DNA of 64,000 nucleotides from Arsenicicoccus piscis (GTDB lineage Bacteria > Actinomycetota > Actinomycetes > Actinomycetales > Dermatophilaceae), in the NCBI RefSeq assembly GCF_022568835.1, contig NZ_JAKZHV010000007.1:1-64000 (forward strand). The letters are read 5' to 3'. Of the stretch, positions 8,111 to 18,033 are shown piece after piece (positions within the stretch are counted from its first letter, which is position 1; each line of letters starts with the position of its first letter). Below the pieces are notes generated by a model. It made no database searches, was not told where the DNA came from, and saw nothing but the letters and a program-made list of their open reading frames with translations. Position numbers and translations under genes: made by a program.

Positions 8111-8119
8111 AGGCCACCG

Positions 8120-10822
8120 TCAGGCGGTGCCGTCCTCGGACTCGACGGCCGCACGGCCCGCTTCGAGCCGGGCGACCGGGATGCGGAACGGCGAGCACGA
8201 GACGTAGTCGAGCCCCGCGTGGTGGAAGAAGTGGATCGAGGCCGGGTCGCCGCCGTGCTCACCACAGATACCCAGGTGGATCTTCGGGTTGCCGCGCCGG
8301 CCACCCTCGACCCCGAGCTTCACGAGAGCGCCGACACCGGTCTGGTCGAGGGTCTCGAACGGCGACACGGTGAAGACGCCCTTGTCCATGTAGTGGGTGA
8401 AGAACGAAGACTCCACGTCGTCGCGCGAGAAGCCCCAGGTGGTCTGGGTCAGGTCGTTGGTGCCGAACGAGAAGAAGTCGGCGGACCCGGCGATGCGCTC
8501 GGACGTCAGGGCGGCCCGCGGCAGCTCGATCATGGTGCCGATGGGCATGGACAGGTCGAAGCCCTTGTCCTGGCCGACCTCGGCGATGATCTGCTGCGCC
8601 TCGTCGCGAATGAGGTCCAGCTCGTTGATCGAGCCGACGAGCGGCACCATCACCTCGGGGCGCGGGTCGCCACCGGCGGCCTTGCGGATCGCCATGGCCT
8701 CGGCGAGCGCTCGCACCTGCAGGGCGAACAGGCCCTTGACGGTGAGGCCCAGGCGCACACCGCGCAGGCCGAGCATCGGGTTGGACTCGTGCTGGCGCTG
8801 CACCGCGGCGAGCAGGGTGCGGTCGTGCTCGGACACCTCCTCGCCGGTCGCCTCGGCGACCGCGATCTTGACGGACAGCTCGTTGAGGTCCGGGAGGAAC
8901 TCGTGCAGCGGCGGGTCGAGCAGACGCACCGTCACCGGCAGCCCGTCCATCGCCTCGAGCATCTCGACGAAGTCGTCGCGCTGCAGCGGCAGCAACGCGT
9001 CGAGCGCCGCCTGCTTCTCGTCGTCGTCGGCGGCGAGGATGACCCGCTCGATCAGCTCGCGCCGGTCACCGAGGAACATGTGCTCGGTGCGGCACAGCCC
9101 GATGCCCTCGGCGCCGAGCTCGCGGGCGTGCTTGCTGTCCTCGGCCGTGTCGGCGTTGGTGCGCACCCCGAGCCGGCGCACGTCGTCGGCGTGCTCGAGC
9201 AGTCGGTCGACGGCCTTGACCAGGAGCACCGTCTCGTCGTCCTGGCCCTTGATGCCGGCCTCCAGGCCGTCGTCGAGGTAGGTCATGACCGGGCTGGAGA
9301 CGACGGACAGCTCGCCGAGGAAGACCTCACCGGTGGCGCCGTCGATCGAGAGCATGTCGCCCTCGTTGATCGTGTGCTCGCCCACCGTCACCGTCTTGGC
9401 CTTCGCGTCGATGGCCAGCTCCTCGGCGCCGCAGACGCAGGTGCGGCCCATGCCGCGGGCGACCACGGCGGCGTGCGAGGTCTTGCCGCCGCGAGCGGTG
9501 CACACCCTCGGAGGCGATCATGCCCGAGAGGTCGTCGGGGTTGGTCTCGCGGCGCACCAGCAGGACCTTCTCACCGCGCTGGGCCCACTCGACCGCGGTC
9601 GGGGAGTCGAAGACGACCTTGCCGACGGCGGCGCCCGGCGAGGCGGCCATGCCCTTGGTGAGCAGGGTGCGCTCGGCGTCGGGGTCGAGCTGGGGGAACA
9701 TCAGCTGCACCAGCTGCTCCCCCGTCACGCGGGACAACGCCTCGTCCATCGTGATGAGCTGCTCGTCGACCAGCTCGCTCGCGATCCGGAACGCTGCCGG
9801 CGCGGTGCGCTTGCCGACGCGGGTCTGCAGCATCCACAGCTTGCCCCGCTCCACCGTGAACTCGACGTCGCACAGGTCGCGGTAGTGCGTCTCGAGGAGC
9901 CGGAGGTTCTGCTCGAGCTGCTTGAACGGCTTCGGGTGCACGGACGCCATGTCGTCCAGGGACATGGTGTTGCGGATGCCGGCGACGACGTCCTCGCCCT
10001 GGCGTTGACCAGGTAGTCGCCGTAGTGACCCGTGTGACCCGTCGCCGGGTCGCGGGTGAACGCGACACCGGTGCCGGAGTCCTCGCCCATGTTGCCGAAG
10101 ACCATCGTGCAGACGTTGACGGCGGTGCCGAGGTCGTGCGGGATCCGCTCGCGGCGACGATAGATCCGGGCGCGCTCGGTGTTCCACGAGTCGAAGACCG
10201 CTCGGATCGCCATGTCCAGCTGCTCGCGCGGCCACTGCGGGAACTCGCGACCGGTGACGTTGCGGACCAGCTCCTTGTAGTCCTCGACGACCTTCTTCAG
10301 ACCGTCCACGGACAGCTCGGGGTCGGTCGAGACCCCCTCGGCGTTCTTCGCGGCGTCGTGGATCTCGGCGAACCGGCTCGACTTGATGTCCATGACGGTG
10401 GCGCCGAACATCTGGATCAGGCGACGGTAGGAGTCCCAGGCGAAGCGCTCGTCGTCGGCGATCGCGGCGAGCCCCTCGACGGAGTCGTCGTTGAGGCCGA
10501 TGTTGAGGACCGTCTCCATCATGCCGGGCATCGAGAACTTGGCCCCCGAGCGCACCGACACGAGCAGCGGGTCGGTCGCGTCACCGAGCCGGCGCCCCAT
10601 CTTTTGCTCGAGCAGCCGCAGCTCACGGGTCACCTGCACGCCGAGCTCCGCAGGCTGCCGACCAGCCTCGAGGTAGGCCCGGCAGGCCTCGGTCGTGATC
10701 GTGAAACCAGGCGGCACCGGCAGACCCAGCTTGGTCATCTCGGCAAGGTTCGCTCCCTTGCCGCCCAGCAGGTCCTTCTGGTCCTTGTCCCCGTGCGCGA
10801 AGTCATAGACATAGGTGGTCAC
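8120..10822 (-). CDS. ppdK: Pyruvate, phosphate dikinase, two frameshifts as sequenced
   Basis: PPDK interconverts pyruvate + ATP + Pi and PEP + AMP + PPi. Three consecutive frames together give a normal-length (about 900 residue) enzyme. Frame 1, from a GTG at 10822, carries the ATP-grasp part (DLLGGKGANLAEM, SVRSGAKFSMPGMMETVLN) and ends at GDYLVNA. Frame 2 covers DVVAGIRNTMSL to SGMIASEGV. Frame 3 has the phospho-histidine loop TARGGKTSHAAVVARGMG and the PEP site GICGEHGGDP. A missing C near 10008 restores NAQGEDVV. Near 9508 a net change of one base (+1 or -2) is needed. These look like sequencing errors, though a pseudogene cannot be excluded. Confidence 0.88.
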
Positions 10823-10991
10823 GGCTCGTCCCCTTCGACGGCTCGAACGTTGGCTACGTCCTGACCTTACCCAAGGGGTCCGACAGACCCCCGTGCGGGA
10901 CCCGAATCCGCCTCGTTCGCCAGGGTGGGGTCGGTCACGTCCGCCGACCGGCGTCGTGCCGCCACCGCGCCACCGACCGCCCACCGGTCGG

Positions 10992-11675
10992 TCAGCCGGG
11001 AGTGCCCTCACGCCAGTGCCGACGGCACAGGACCCGATAGGTGGCGCCCTCGCCGCCGCCGATGAGGTCACCGACCGCCACCTGCGAGCCGTGCCGGATG
11101 ACCTGACCGCCCTCGATGCGGGCGTTGACCCGACCGGGAGCGCCGCACCAGCAGAGCACCTCGACGAGGTCGAGCATCTCGTCGCAGAGCTCGACCAGAC
11201 GCTGGGAGCCGGGGAAGGTGTGCGAGTCGAAGGCGGTCAGCAGACCGAAGCAGTCGACGTCGATGGCCAGCTCGTCGACCAGCAGGGCGAGCTGGTCGAC
11301 CTGCTCGGGCGTGAGGAACTGCGCCTCGTCGACGATCACGAATCCCCTTGCGGGCAGGTCGGATCCGACGGTGGCGACGAAGTCGGTCGACTCGTCGAAG
11401 TGCCTGGCCGAGACCGAGAGACCCAGGCGGGACGACAGCTGGCCGGCGCCGCCGCGGTCGGCGGAGGTGAAGACGAGTCCGGGTCGACCGGCCTGGCGCC
11501 GGTGGAAGCCGACCTGGATCGCGAGCGCCGACTTGCCCGCACCCATGAGCCCGGCGTGGAAGCGCAGCCGACCGATCGCGGGCGCGAGGTGGCACACGCC
11601 GAAGAGCGGGTTCTGGTCGGGCGAGGGGTGCGCCCAGGCGCCCTCGTCGGCACCGGGGACGGACGGGACGGACAT
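10992..11675 (-). CDS. tdk: Thymidine kinase
   Basis: A 227-residue type II (TK1-like) thymidine kinase, which phosphorylates thymidine to dTMP for salvage. The P-loop is GLMGAGKS (42-49), the Walker B-like motif is VIVDEAQFL, and a zinc site is formed by CWCGAPGRVNAR and LCRRHW. The ATG at 11675 lies 4 bp after the stop of the upstream phosphatase gene. The 30 residues before the conserved core (RLRFHAG) are longer than usual, so a later start is possible. Adjacency to an alkaline-phosphatase-like gene and DUF5998 is typical of Actinobacteria. Confidence 0.93.
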   Translation of the reverse strand: MSVPSVPGADEGAWAHPSPDQNPLFGVCHLAPAIGRLRFHAGLMGAGKSALAIQVGFHRRQAGRPGLVFTSADRGGAGQLSSRLGLSVSARHFDESTDFVATVGSDLPARGFVIVDEAQFLTPEQVDQLALLVDELAIDVDCFGLLTAFDSHTFPGSQRLVELCDEMLDLVEVLCWCGAPGRVNARIEGGQVIRHGSQVAVGDLIGGGEGATYRVLCRRHWREGTPG

Positions 11676-11679
11676 AGGG

Positions 11680-12879
11680 CTACGGTCTCTCGTGGTCTCG
11701 GGGGGCGAAGGTGAGCAGCGGGATGGCGGTCTCGGCCTCGGTGATCGAGCCGTGCAGCCCGAGCAGGGCCATCAGCTCCGGGCGCATGGTGCGGCTGTCG
11801 ATGATCGCGAGCTCGCCGGTGAGGGCTACCAGCACGTCGCCGATCCGGTCGACGACCGCGGGACGCGGGGCGCCGCGACCGAACCAGCCCTCGTCGAGCG
11901 CCTGCTCGCGCGCGACGACGACTCCGCGGTCGCCGATCCGCTCGCGCCAGGTGGCGAGGACGTCGGCGGTCGCACCCGGCCGCACGTAGAGCTGGGGCGC
12001 GCGGGGCTCGCCGCCCATCAGCCGCACACCGGCGTCCAGCTCGGCATCGTGCTCGAGGTTGATCCGGTGCAGGTGGTCGACGTCGACCATCCCGTGGTCG
12101 GCCGTCACGTAGATCGCGGTGTCGGCGGGCACGAGCCGCGCCAGTCGCGCGAGCTCGGCGTCGACCCGCTCCAGCTCGGTGGTCCACTCCGGTGACTCGC
12201 AGCCGAAGACGTGACCGGCCTTGTCGACGTCGCCCCAGTAGAGGTAGACGAGGGAGCGCCGCGCCGAGCGCACCGCGGCGACCGCTCGGTCGACCCGGGC
12301 ATCGAGGTCGCGTGCCCCCTGGAACGAGCCGCCGCGCAGCGCCGCCTCGGTCAGCCCTGAGCCGTCGAAGAAGTGCGGCCCGATGCGGGTGACCGCGACC
12401 CCGGCTGCGGCGGCGCGCTGGAACAGCGTCTCGGACGGCTGCCAGGCGTAGGGGTCGACGCCGGCGTCCCAGGACAGCTCGTTGAGCAGGCGTTCCTCAC
12501 CGGGGATGAGCACCTGGTAGCCGACCAGACCGTGGGCCCCCGGGGGCAGTCCGGTGCCGAACGTGCCCATGCTCGTCGCGGTCGTCGACGGGAAGCCGCA
12601 CTGCAGGCGCAACGCCGCGCCGGGGGTCCCGAGGGCGCGCCGCAGGAAGGGCGCGTGACCGCTGCGGGCGCGCAGCAGCTCGTCGCCCAGGCCGTCGACG
12701 AGCACCACCACGGCACGCTGGGCGGGCGGCAGCTGGAGCGGGTCGACGTCGGCCGGGCCGAGGTCTACGCCGAGCGAACGGACCACGGAGGACAGGACGT
12801 TCGCCAGCCCGAGGCCGTCGTAGGCCGCCGCGGGCCCCAGCAGCGGGCCGGGGGTGGCACTCACCTCAGGAGAGCTCAC
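11680..12879 (-). CDS. Alkaline phosphatase superfamily (nucleotide pyrophosphatase-like) protein
   Basis: A 399-residue metalloenzyme of the phosphodiesterase/nucleotide pyrophosphatase clan. Metal and nucleophile motifs are VVVLVDGLGDEL (57-68), the Thr nucleophile loop GFPSTTATSMGTFGTG and YVTADHGMVDVDHLH. There is no signal peptide or membrane segment, so it is probably cytosolic. The natural substrate is not known. It is co-transcribed with DUF5998 upstream (5-bp gap) and tdk downstream. Confidence 0.88.
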   Translation of the reverse strand: MSSPEVSATPGPLLGPAAAYDGLGLANVLSSVVRSLGVDLGPADVDPLQLPPAQRAVVVLVDGLGDELLRARSGHAPFLRRALGTPGAALRLQCGFPSTTATSMGTFGTGLPPGAHGLVGYQVLIPGEERLLNELSWDAGVDPYAWQPSETLFQRAAAAGVAVTRIGPHFFDGSGLTEAALRGGSFQGARDLDARVDRAVAAVRSARRSLVYLYWGDVDKAGHVFGCESPEWTTELERVDAELARLARLVPADTAIYVTADHGMVDVDHLHRINLEHDAELDAGVRLMGGEPRAPQLYVRPGATADVLATWRERIGDRGVVVAREQALDEGWFGRGAPRPAVVDRIGDVLVALTGELAIIDSRTMRPELMALLGLHGSITEAETAIPLLTFAPRDHERP

Positions 12880-12883
12880 CGGC

Positions 12884-13498
12884 TCACCGCGCGGACGCGA
12901 GGGAGAGCGCCCGTGCGAAGGCCCGTGCGCGGGCTACGGCGGGAGCGCCGTCGGCGTCCGCACTCACCCGCAGGCTGATGTCGTCACCGGTCACCGCGCC
13001 GTCGTAGCCGTGGTCGGCGTCGCAGCTCGGGTCACCACAGGTCGCCGGCATCAGCTCCAGCCGGCTGAGCGCACCCCAGCCGAGCGTCAGGGTGACCTCG
13101 CTGCCGAGCGTCCCGGGCCGGTAGCGGCCGCCGGCGGGGACGACGTGGGTGAGGGTGACACCGCGGACGGCGCTCAGCGGCACCGACTCCGACGTCGCGG
13201 TCACGGTGGTCTCGGCGACCTTCTCACCGGCCCGGCCCGTGCGCGGCACCCCCACCGGGTGGTCCTGGTGGTCGTCGACGTGGCAGACGATGAGTCGGGT
13301 GGGCGTGAGCGCCAGAACCGTGATGTGCCGCAGGATCTCGTCGCGGTCGAAGGTGGTCTCCTGATGCACGAGGTGCTCGACGAGCTCCTCCCCCGCGAGC
13401 GCCTCGCCGGCTACGTCGGCGACCAGGGCGGGGTAGTAGCCCGCGAGCTCGAGGTCGGCGACGAGGGGTGCGGGAGCAGCGGATCTCATGGCGGACAT
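12884..13498 (-). CDS. DUF5998 family protein
   Basis: A 204-residue protein of an actinobacterial family with no assigned function. Visible traits are an N-terminal helical segment (ADLELAGYYPALVADVAGEA), a beta-rich middle with HITVLALTPTRLIVCHVDDH, and a PATCGDPSCDADHGY Cys/His cluster that may bind metal. It sits 13 bp after the GNAT/CoA-ligase gene and just before the phosphatase gene, so all three probably form one transcript. Confidence 0.85.
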   Translation of the reverse strand: MSAMRSAAPAPLVADLELAGYYPALVADVAGEALAGEELVEHLVHQETTFDRDEILRHITVLALTPTRLIVCHVDDHQDHPVGVPRTGRAGEKVAETTVTATSESVPLSAVRGVTLTHVVPAGGRYRPGTLGSEVTLTLGWGALSRLELMPATCGDPSCDADHGYDGAVTGDDISLRVSADADGAPAVARARAFARALSLASAR

Positions 13499-13511
13499 TG
13501 TGACACCCGGC

Positions 13512-16346
13512 TCAGGTGGTCATCGCCCGGCGCACGGAGTCCACCCGCTGCGCCGGCCGGGCGACCACGACCCGGGCGCCGAGGATGTCTACCCCTCCTG
13601 CGCGGGCCTGGACGGGGTTGAGCTCGAGCTCGGCCACCTCGGCGAAGTCGTCCGCGAGGACGGAGACGCGCCCCACGACGTCGGCGAGCGCGTCCTGGTC
13701 CACGGGGTCGACACCCCGGTGGCCGTCGAGCAACGGGTAGGCCTTCACGGTGCCGATGAGCTCGCGCACGCTGACGTCGGTGAGCGGCGGGATACGGTAG
13801 GCGATGTCGTCGAGCAGCTCGGTCGGCGGACCGGCGACGGAGAACGACACGATCGGCCCGAACAGGCGGTTCTCCTGGGAGGACACGACGCACGCGACGC
13901 CCGGGCCGGTCATCCGCTGCACGACCCAGCCAGGGTCGTCGCCCCGGGACCCGCCGGCCGTGAACCGCGCGGTGAGCGCCGCGAACGCCTCACGGACCGC
14001 CTCCGCGTCGTCGAGGTCGAGCCGCAGGGCGCCGATCCCCGGCAGGTGCCGCAGCGCCTCAGAGGTCGCCTTGATCACCACCGGGTAGCCTAGCCGGTCG
14101 GCCGCCGCGACGGCCTCCTCGGCGCTCGCGACCGGGACCGACTCCCACACCGGCAGGCCGTAGGCGTCCAGCAGCTCGTGCACCTCCGCCGGCTCCAGCT
14201 GGCGGCCGTTCGGCGACTCGGACAGCACCCGGTCGATCACCGCGAACGCGCGGAACCGGTCGATGTCGGGGTAGGTCAGACGCTCGCCCTGGTCGGTCGC
14301 GAGCCACAGCGCGTAGGTCGTGGCGCGAGCCAGCGCCACCACGGCGTCCTCGGGCATGGAGTAGGCCGGGACGATCCGCTCCGGGCGTCGGCGGGTGCGC
14401 TCGTCCGGCTGCTGCTCGGGGGCTTGCTGCTCGGGGGTCTGCTCGGCGGGCTCGGTGCCGATCGCCAGCTCGGGGAACATGCCGCGCCGGTTGAGCGTGA
14501 TCGCGAGGACCGGCTTGGGCGCGAGCGCGGCGTGGCGGACGGCGCGCACGATCGCGCCGGAGAAGTCGCGCTCGACCCCGACGCCGGGTGCCACGAAGGT
14601 CGTGAGGACCGAGTCCACGTCAGGGTTGTCGAGCAGCGTGAGCAGCATGGAGGTGACCTCGTCCTCGCTGACGTCCGGCGCCAGCGTGGTCGGCTCCGTC
14701 GCCAGTCGTAGACCCTGGCTCAGGGCGGCGTCGGCGGCCAGCGCCCCGAGGGCCCCGGTGTTGCCGACGATGGCCACCCGGTCTCCGGCGGGCAGCGGCT
14801 GGTGCACGACCAGCTGCGCGACGTCGAACATCTGGTGGACGTTCTCGACCCGGATGACGCCCGCCTGGTCCATCATCGCCTCGAACGCCCCCGGCGGGAC
14901 GTGCGCCCGCCGGACGGTCTGCCCGGGCGGCACGGAGTAGCCGGAATAGCCGGACTTCACCACGATGACCGGCTTGGCCAGGCCGAGCTGACGGGCGCGG
15001 GAGAACTTGCGCGGGTTGCCGACCGACTCGAGGTGCATGCCGACCGCGATGGTGGCGTCGTCGTCGATCCAGTACTGCATGAGGTCGTTGCCGGAGACGT
15101 CGAGCCGGTTGCCGGCGGACGCCGCCGACGAGACGCCGATGCCGCGTCGCTCGGCAGACCCGAGCACCGCGACGGCGAGCACACCGCTCTGCACGAACAG
15201 GCCCAGGTGGCCGGCCGGTGGCACGTCGGCGACGGTGGTGGCGTTGAGCCGCACCTGCGGGTCGGTGTTGACCAGGCCGTAGCTGTGCGGGCCGAGCACG
15301 CGCATCCCGCCGCGGTGAGCGGCGTCGCGCAGCTCCAGCTGCAGGCGCCGCCCGGCCTCCCCCGCCTCGGCGAAGCCCGCGGACAGCACGACCAACGAGC
15401 GCACCCCGGCGGCGGCGCAGTCCTCGACGCACGCGAGCGCCTGCTCGGCGGGCACCGCGATGACCGCGAGGTCTACGGGCTCACCGATGTCCACGATCCG
15501 GCGGTAGGGAGTGAGCCCGAGCAGCTCGTCGGCCTCGGGGTGGACGACGTAGACGCTGCCGGTGAAGCCGTAGTCGAGGATGTCGGCGAGGATCCGGTGC
15601 CCGGCGGAGTCCGGTCGGCGCGACGCCCCGACCACCACCACGGACCTGGGGGCCAGCAGGGTGCGGATCGACATCGACTCGGCCCGGTGCTCGCGCGAGA
15701 GGCGCACCACCTCCGAGCGGACCGTCGGCGCGATCTCGAACGAGACCGCGATCACGCCGTCCTCGAAGTGGTGGCTGACCTCGTAGCCAGCGTCGGTGAA
15801 GACGTTCATCATCTTGCGGTTCTGCGGGAGCACGTCGGCGACGAACTCCTTGACGCCGAGCTCCAGGCCGATCGCGGCGAGATGCTCCAGCAGCACCGAC
15901 CCGATGCCCTTGCCCTGGTAGTGGTCGGAGATGTTGAACGCCACCTCCGCCTTGTCGGCGTCGATCAGGTCGAACCGGCCGATGCCGATGATCTCGTCGC
16001 GGACGGTGGCGACCAGCCCGACGCGCGACACGTTGTCGACGACCGTGAACCGGTCGAGGTCGCGCGCGGACAGCTGCTTGATGGGGGCGAAGAAGCGCAG
16101 GTAGACCGACTCGGCGGACTGGCGCATGTGGAACGCCTGCACGGCGTCCTTGTCCTCGGGGCGGATCGGGCGCAGGTGGCAGACCGACCCGTCGCGCAGC
16201 ACGACGTCGGCGTCCCAGCCGTGCGGGTCGATGCCGAGGCCGCCGCGGCCCCCGCTGCGGCGGGCTCCCGGGCGCGTCGACGAGGGGCCCGCCGAAGGGT
16301 CCGCCGAAGGGGCCGACGGGGACTCGGACGTGCTGCCAGGCTCCAT
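13512..16346 (-). CDS. GNAT acetyltransferase / ADP-forming acetyl-CoA ligase-like fusion protein
   Basis: A 944-residue multidomain protein. Order: disordered N-terminus (1-40), GNAT domain (about 45-205, with YQGKGIGSVLLEHL as the acetyl-CoA loop), CoA-binding Rossmann domain (about 230-330, SVVVVGASRRPDSAGHRIL), succinyl-CoA-ligase-like domains (about 375-560, SGVLAVAVL and GNTGALG) and an ATP-grasp domain (about 700-935). This is the bifunctional GNAT/acetate-CoA ligase layout known from Pat-type protein lysine acetyltransferases. The likely role is protein acetylation tuned by CoA metabolites. Tandem EQQAPEQQ repeats separate the ligase and ATP-grasp parts. It heads the operon with DUF5998, phosphatase and tdk. 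Confidence 0.92.
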   Translation of the reverse strand: MEPGSTSESPSAPSADPSAGPSSTRPGARRSGGRGGLGIDPHGWDADVVLRDGSVCHLRPIRPEDKDAVQAFHMRQSAESVYLRFFAPIKQLSARDLDRFTVVDNVSRVGLVATVRDEIIGIGRFDLIDADKAEVAFNISDHYQGKGIGSVLLEHLAAIGLELGVKEFVADVLPQNRKMMNVFTDAGYEVSHHFEDGVIAVSFEIAPTVRSEVVRLSREHRAESMSIRTLLAPRSVVVVGASRRPDSAGHRILADILDYGFTGSVYVVHPEADELLGLTPYRRIVDIGEPVDLAVIAVPAEQALACVEDCAAAGVRSLVVLSAGFAEAGEAGRRLQLELRDAAHRGGMRVLGPHSYGLVNTDPQVRLNATTVADVPPAGHLGLFVQSGVLAVAVLGSAERRGIGVSSAASAGNRLDVSGNDLMQYWIDDDATIAVGMHLESVGNPRKFSRARQLGLAKPVIVVKSGYSGYSVPPGQTVRRAHVPPGAFEAMMDQAGVIRVENVHQMFDVAQLVVHQPLPAGDRVAIVGNTGALGALAADAALSQGLRLATEPTTLAPDVSEDEVTSMLLTLLDNPDVDSVLTTFVAPGVGVERDFSGAIVRAVRHAALAPKPVLAITLNRRGMFPELAIGTEPAEQTPEQQAPEQQPDERTRRRPERIVPAYSMPEDAVVALARATTYALWLATDQGERLTYPDIDRFRAFAVIDRVLSESPNGRQLEPAEVHELLDAYGLPVWESVPVASAEEAVAAADRLGYPVVIKATSEALRHLPGIGALRLDLDDAEAVREAFAALTARFTAGGSRGDDPGWVVQRMTGPGVACVVSSQENRLFGPIVSFSVAGPPTELLDDIAYRIPPLTDVSVRELIGTVKAYPLLDGHRGVDPVDQDALADVVGRVSVLADDFAEVAELELNPVQARAGGVDILGARVVVARPAQRVDSVRRAMTT

Positions 16347-16352
16347 GGCAGC

Positions 16353-16358
16353 AGCCTA
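16353..16358 (-). promoter_or_regulatory. -10 box of a probable leaderless promoter (GNAT/CoA-ligase gene)
   Basis: TAGGCT on the minus strand ends 6 bp before the ATG at 16346, so transcription would begin at or beside the start codon. No Shine-Dalgarno sequence is present. Confidence 0.55.
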
Positions 16359-16428
16359 TGCCGCGGACCGCTCGCCGGAGGGGCCCCCGCCCCGGTCGGC
16401 GCGAGGGACGGGTGTGTCGGTCGTCACG

Positions 16429-17124
16429 TCACGCCAGTGGTAGACCGAGGCGCCCCTCGTGCGCCACGCCGTCCGGTCCGTCGAGCCCCCGCCGGCCGCG
16501 GCGCAGGCTCGGGGACCTCCGGTCGTGCTCGGCCGGGTGACCGAGCGCCACCACCCCGACGAGCCGGTGACCCGGCCGCAGCCCGAGCAGGGCGTGGACG
16601 CGCTCGTGCGCGTGCGCGGGCACGCCGAAGAACAACCCGCCGAGCCCCCGGTCCACCGCGGTGAGCAGGACGAGCAGGGCGGCCATCCCCGCGTCGACGT
16701 CCCAGTACGGCACCGGCCAGCGGGCCTCGTCGCGGTCGCTCCACCCCTTGTCCGGCTCGGCGTACCGATCCAGGTAGCGATCCCGGTCGGCACACACGAC
16801 GACCAGCACCGGCGCGGTCATCACGCCGCGCAGCCAGCGGTCGGGCGCCCTCGCCGGCTCGGTGTCGGGGTCCGGGGCAGCCCGGAGCGACGCGTCAGCC
16901 GGCTCGCCCGAGGCGACCGGGAGGTCTACCTCGGCGGTGGCGGACCAGAACCCGGCCCGGGCGTCGGCGGACCGCAGCACCACGAAGTCCCAGCCCTGGC
17001 TGAAGCCGGCACTCGGAGCCCGCGTCGCCGCCTCCAGACACGCGCGCAGGTCGTGGTCGGCGACGGGTGCGTCGGTGTAGGTCCGCACCATGCGGCGGCG
17101 CCGGATCGCGTCGGAGAGCTCCAT
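16429..17124 (-). CDS. Nitroreductase family protein
   Basis: A 231-residue FMN-dependent oxidoreductase. The FMN-binding N-terminus MELSDAIRRRRMVRTYTDAP is typical, followed by APSAGFSQGWDFVVL and, near the end, DAGMAALLVLLTAVDRGLGG with LGLRPGHRLVGVVALGHP. The ATG at 17124 is preferred over a GTG two codons upstream because the family begins here. The substrate is unknown; relatives reduce nitro compounds, flavins or dehydroamino acids. It is divergent from fruR. Confidence 0.9.
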   Translation of the reverse strand: MELSDAIRRRRMVRTYTDAPVADHDLRACLEAATRAPSAGFSQGWDFVVLRSADARAGFWSATAEVDLPVASGEPADASLRAAPDPDTEPARAPDRWLRGVMTAPVLVVVCADRDRYLDRYAEPDKGWSDRDEARWPVPYWDVDAGMAALLVLLTAVDRGLGGLFFGVPAHAHERVHALLGLRPGHRLVGVVALGHPAEHDRRSPSLRRGRRGLDGPDGVAHEGRLGLPLA

Positions 17125-17229
17125 GACCACACCTTCCGGGCCAGGTCCGATCGCGTCAACCGAGCACATGGAGATGTCCGAATCAGTGGACTCTGGCCGT
17201 TCACCTTCCCAAACGGGCACAACCACAGG

Positions 17230-17235
17230 TAGCGT
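17230..17235 (+). promoter_or_regulatory. Possible -10 box of the fru operon
   Basis: TAGCGT at 17230-17235 fits the actinobacterial TANNNT consensus and lies 36 bp before the fruR ATG. No convincing -35 or FruR palindrome is recognised by eye in the 140-bp divergent region. Confidence 0.35.
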
Positions 17236-17271
17236 CTGCCTCGTCGATGTAGACCGGGCGCAGAGGTGAGC

Positions 17272-18033
17272 ATGTATCAGCACGAGCGGCACCAGCTGAT
17301 CGTCGAGCGCGCTCGCACCGAGGGTCGCCTCGAGGTCAGCGCGCTGGCCGAGGAGCTGGACGTCACCCCCGAGACTATCCGGCGCGACCTGACCATCCTC
17401 GAGCGCCACGGACACCTGCGCCGTGTGCACGGCGGCGCCATCCCGATCGAGCGCCTCGGGTTCGAGCCGACCACGGCCGCCCGCGCCGAGCGGCACACCG
17501 CCGAGAAGGCCCGCATCGGGGCCCGGGCCGCCGAGCTCATCCCCGCCGACGCTGCGATCCTGCTCGACGCGGGCACCACCACCGCCGCGCTGGTCGAGCA
17601 CCTGCCCCGTGGCGGCGAGCTGACCGTTGTCACCAACTCGGTGACGGTGGCTGCCACGATCAGCGACCGCGACGACATCAACCTCTATCTCCTCGGGGGT
17701 CGACTGCGCGCCCGCACGCTCGCGTCGGTAGGCTCGTGGGCGGTCGACGCCCTGCAGGACGTCCACGTCGACGTGGCCTTCGTCGGCACCAACGGGCTGG
17801 ACGTCCACGCGGGTCTGACCACGCCCGACCAGTCGGAGGCCAACACCAAGCGCGCGATGGTGGCGGCGGCCCGGCGGGTGGTCGTGGTCGCCGACCACAG
17901 CAAGGTCGGGCAGACGCACTTCGCCCGGTTCGCCCGTCTCAGCCAGATCGACACAGTAGTCACCGACAGCGGCCTCGACGCCGAGACCGCGCACGAGATC
18001 GCATCCCACGGACCGGAGGTCGTCACCGCATGA
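17272..18033 (+). CDS. fruR: DeoR-family transcriptional regulator of the fructose operon
   Basis: A 253-residue DeoR/GlpR-type repressor. The N-terminal winged HTH reads LEVSALAEELDVTPETIRRD and RRVHGGAIP. The C-terminal sugar-phosphate sensor domain has ILLDAGTTTAALVEHLP and VVVVADHSKVGQTHFAR. It probably releases DNA on binding fructose 1-phosphate or a related ester. The ATG at 17272 is used because GAGG at 17263 is correctly spaced for it; the GTG at 17266 is too close. Its stop overlaps the fruK start by 4 bp, so it is the first gene of the PTS operon. Confidence 0.92.
   Translation: MYQHERHQLIVERARTEGRLEVSALAEELDVTPETIRRDLTILERHGHLRRVHGGAIPIERLGFEPTTAARAERHTAEKARIGARAAELIPADAAILLDAGTTTAALVEHLPRGGELTVVTNSVTVAATISDRDDINLYLLGGRLRARTLASVGSWAVDALQDVHVDVAFVGTNGLDVHAGLTTPDQSEANTKRAMVAAARRVVVVADHSKVGQTHFARFARLSQIDTVVTDSGLDAETAHEIASHGPEVVTA

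Noticed and set aside
16347..17265. Reading the nitroreductase frame upstream through the divergent region and fruR
   Set aside because: The upstream continuation is antisense to fruR; the nitroreductase family begins at the ATG at 17124.
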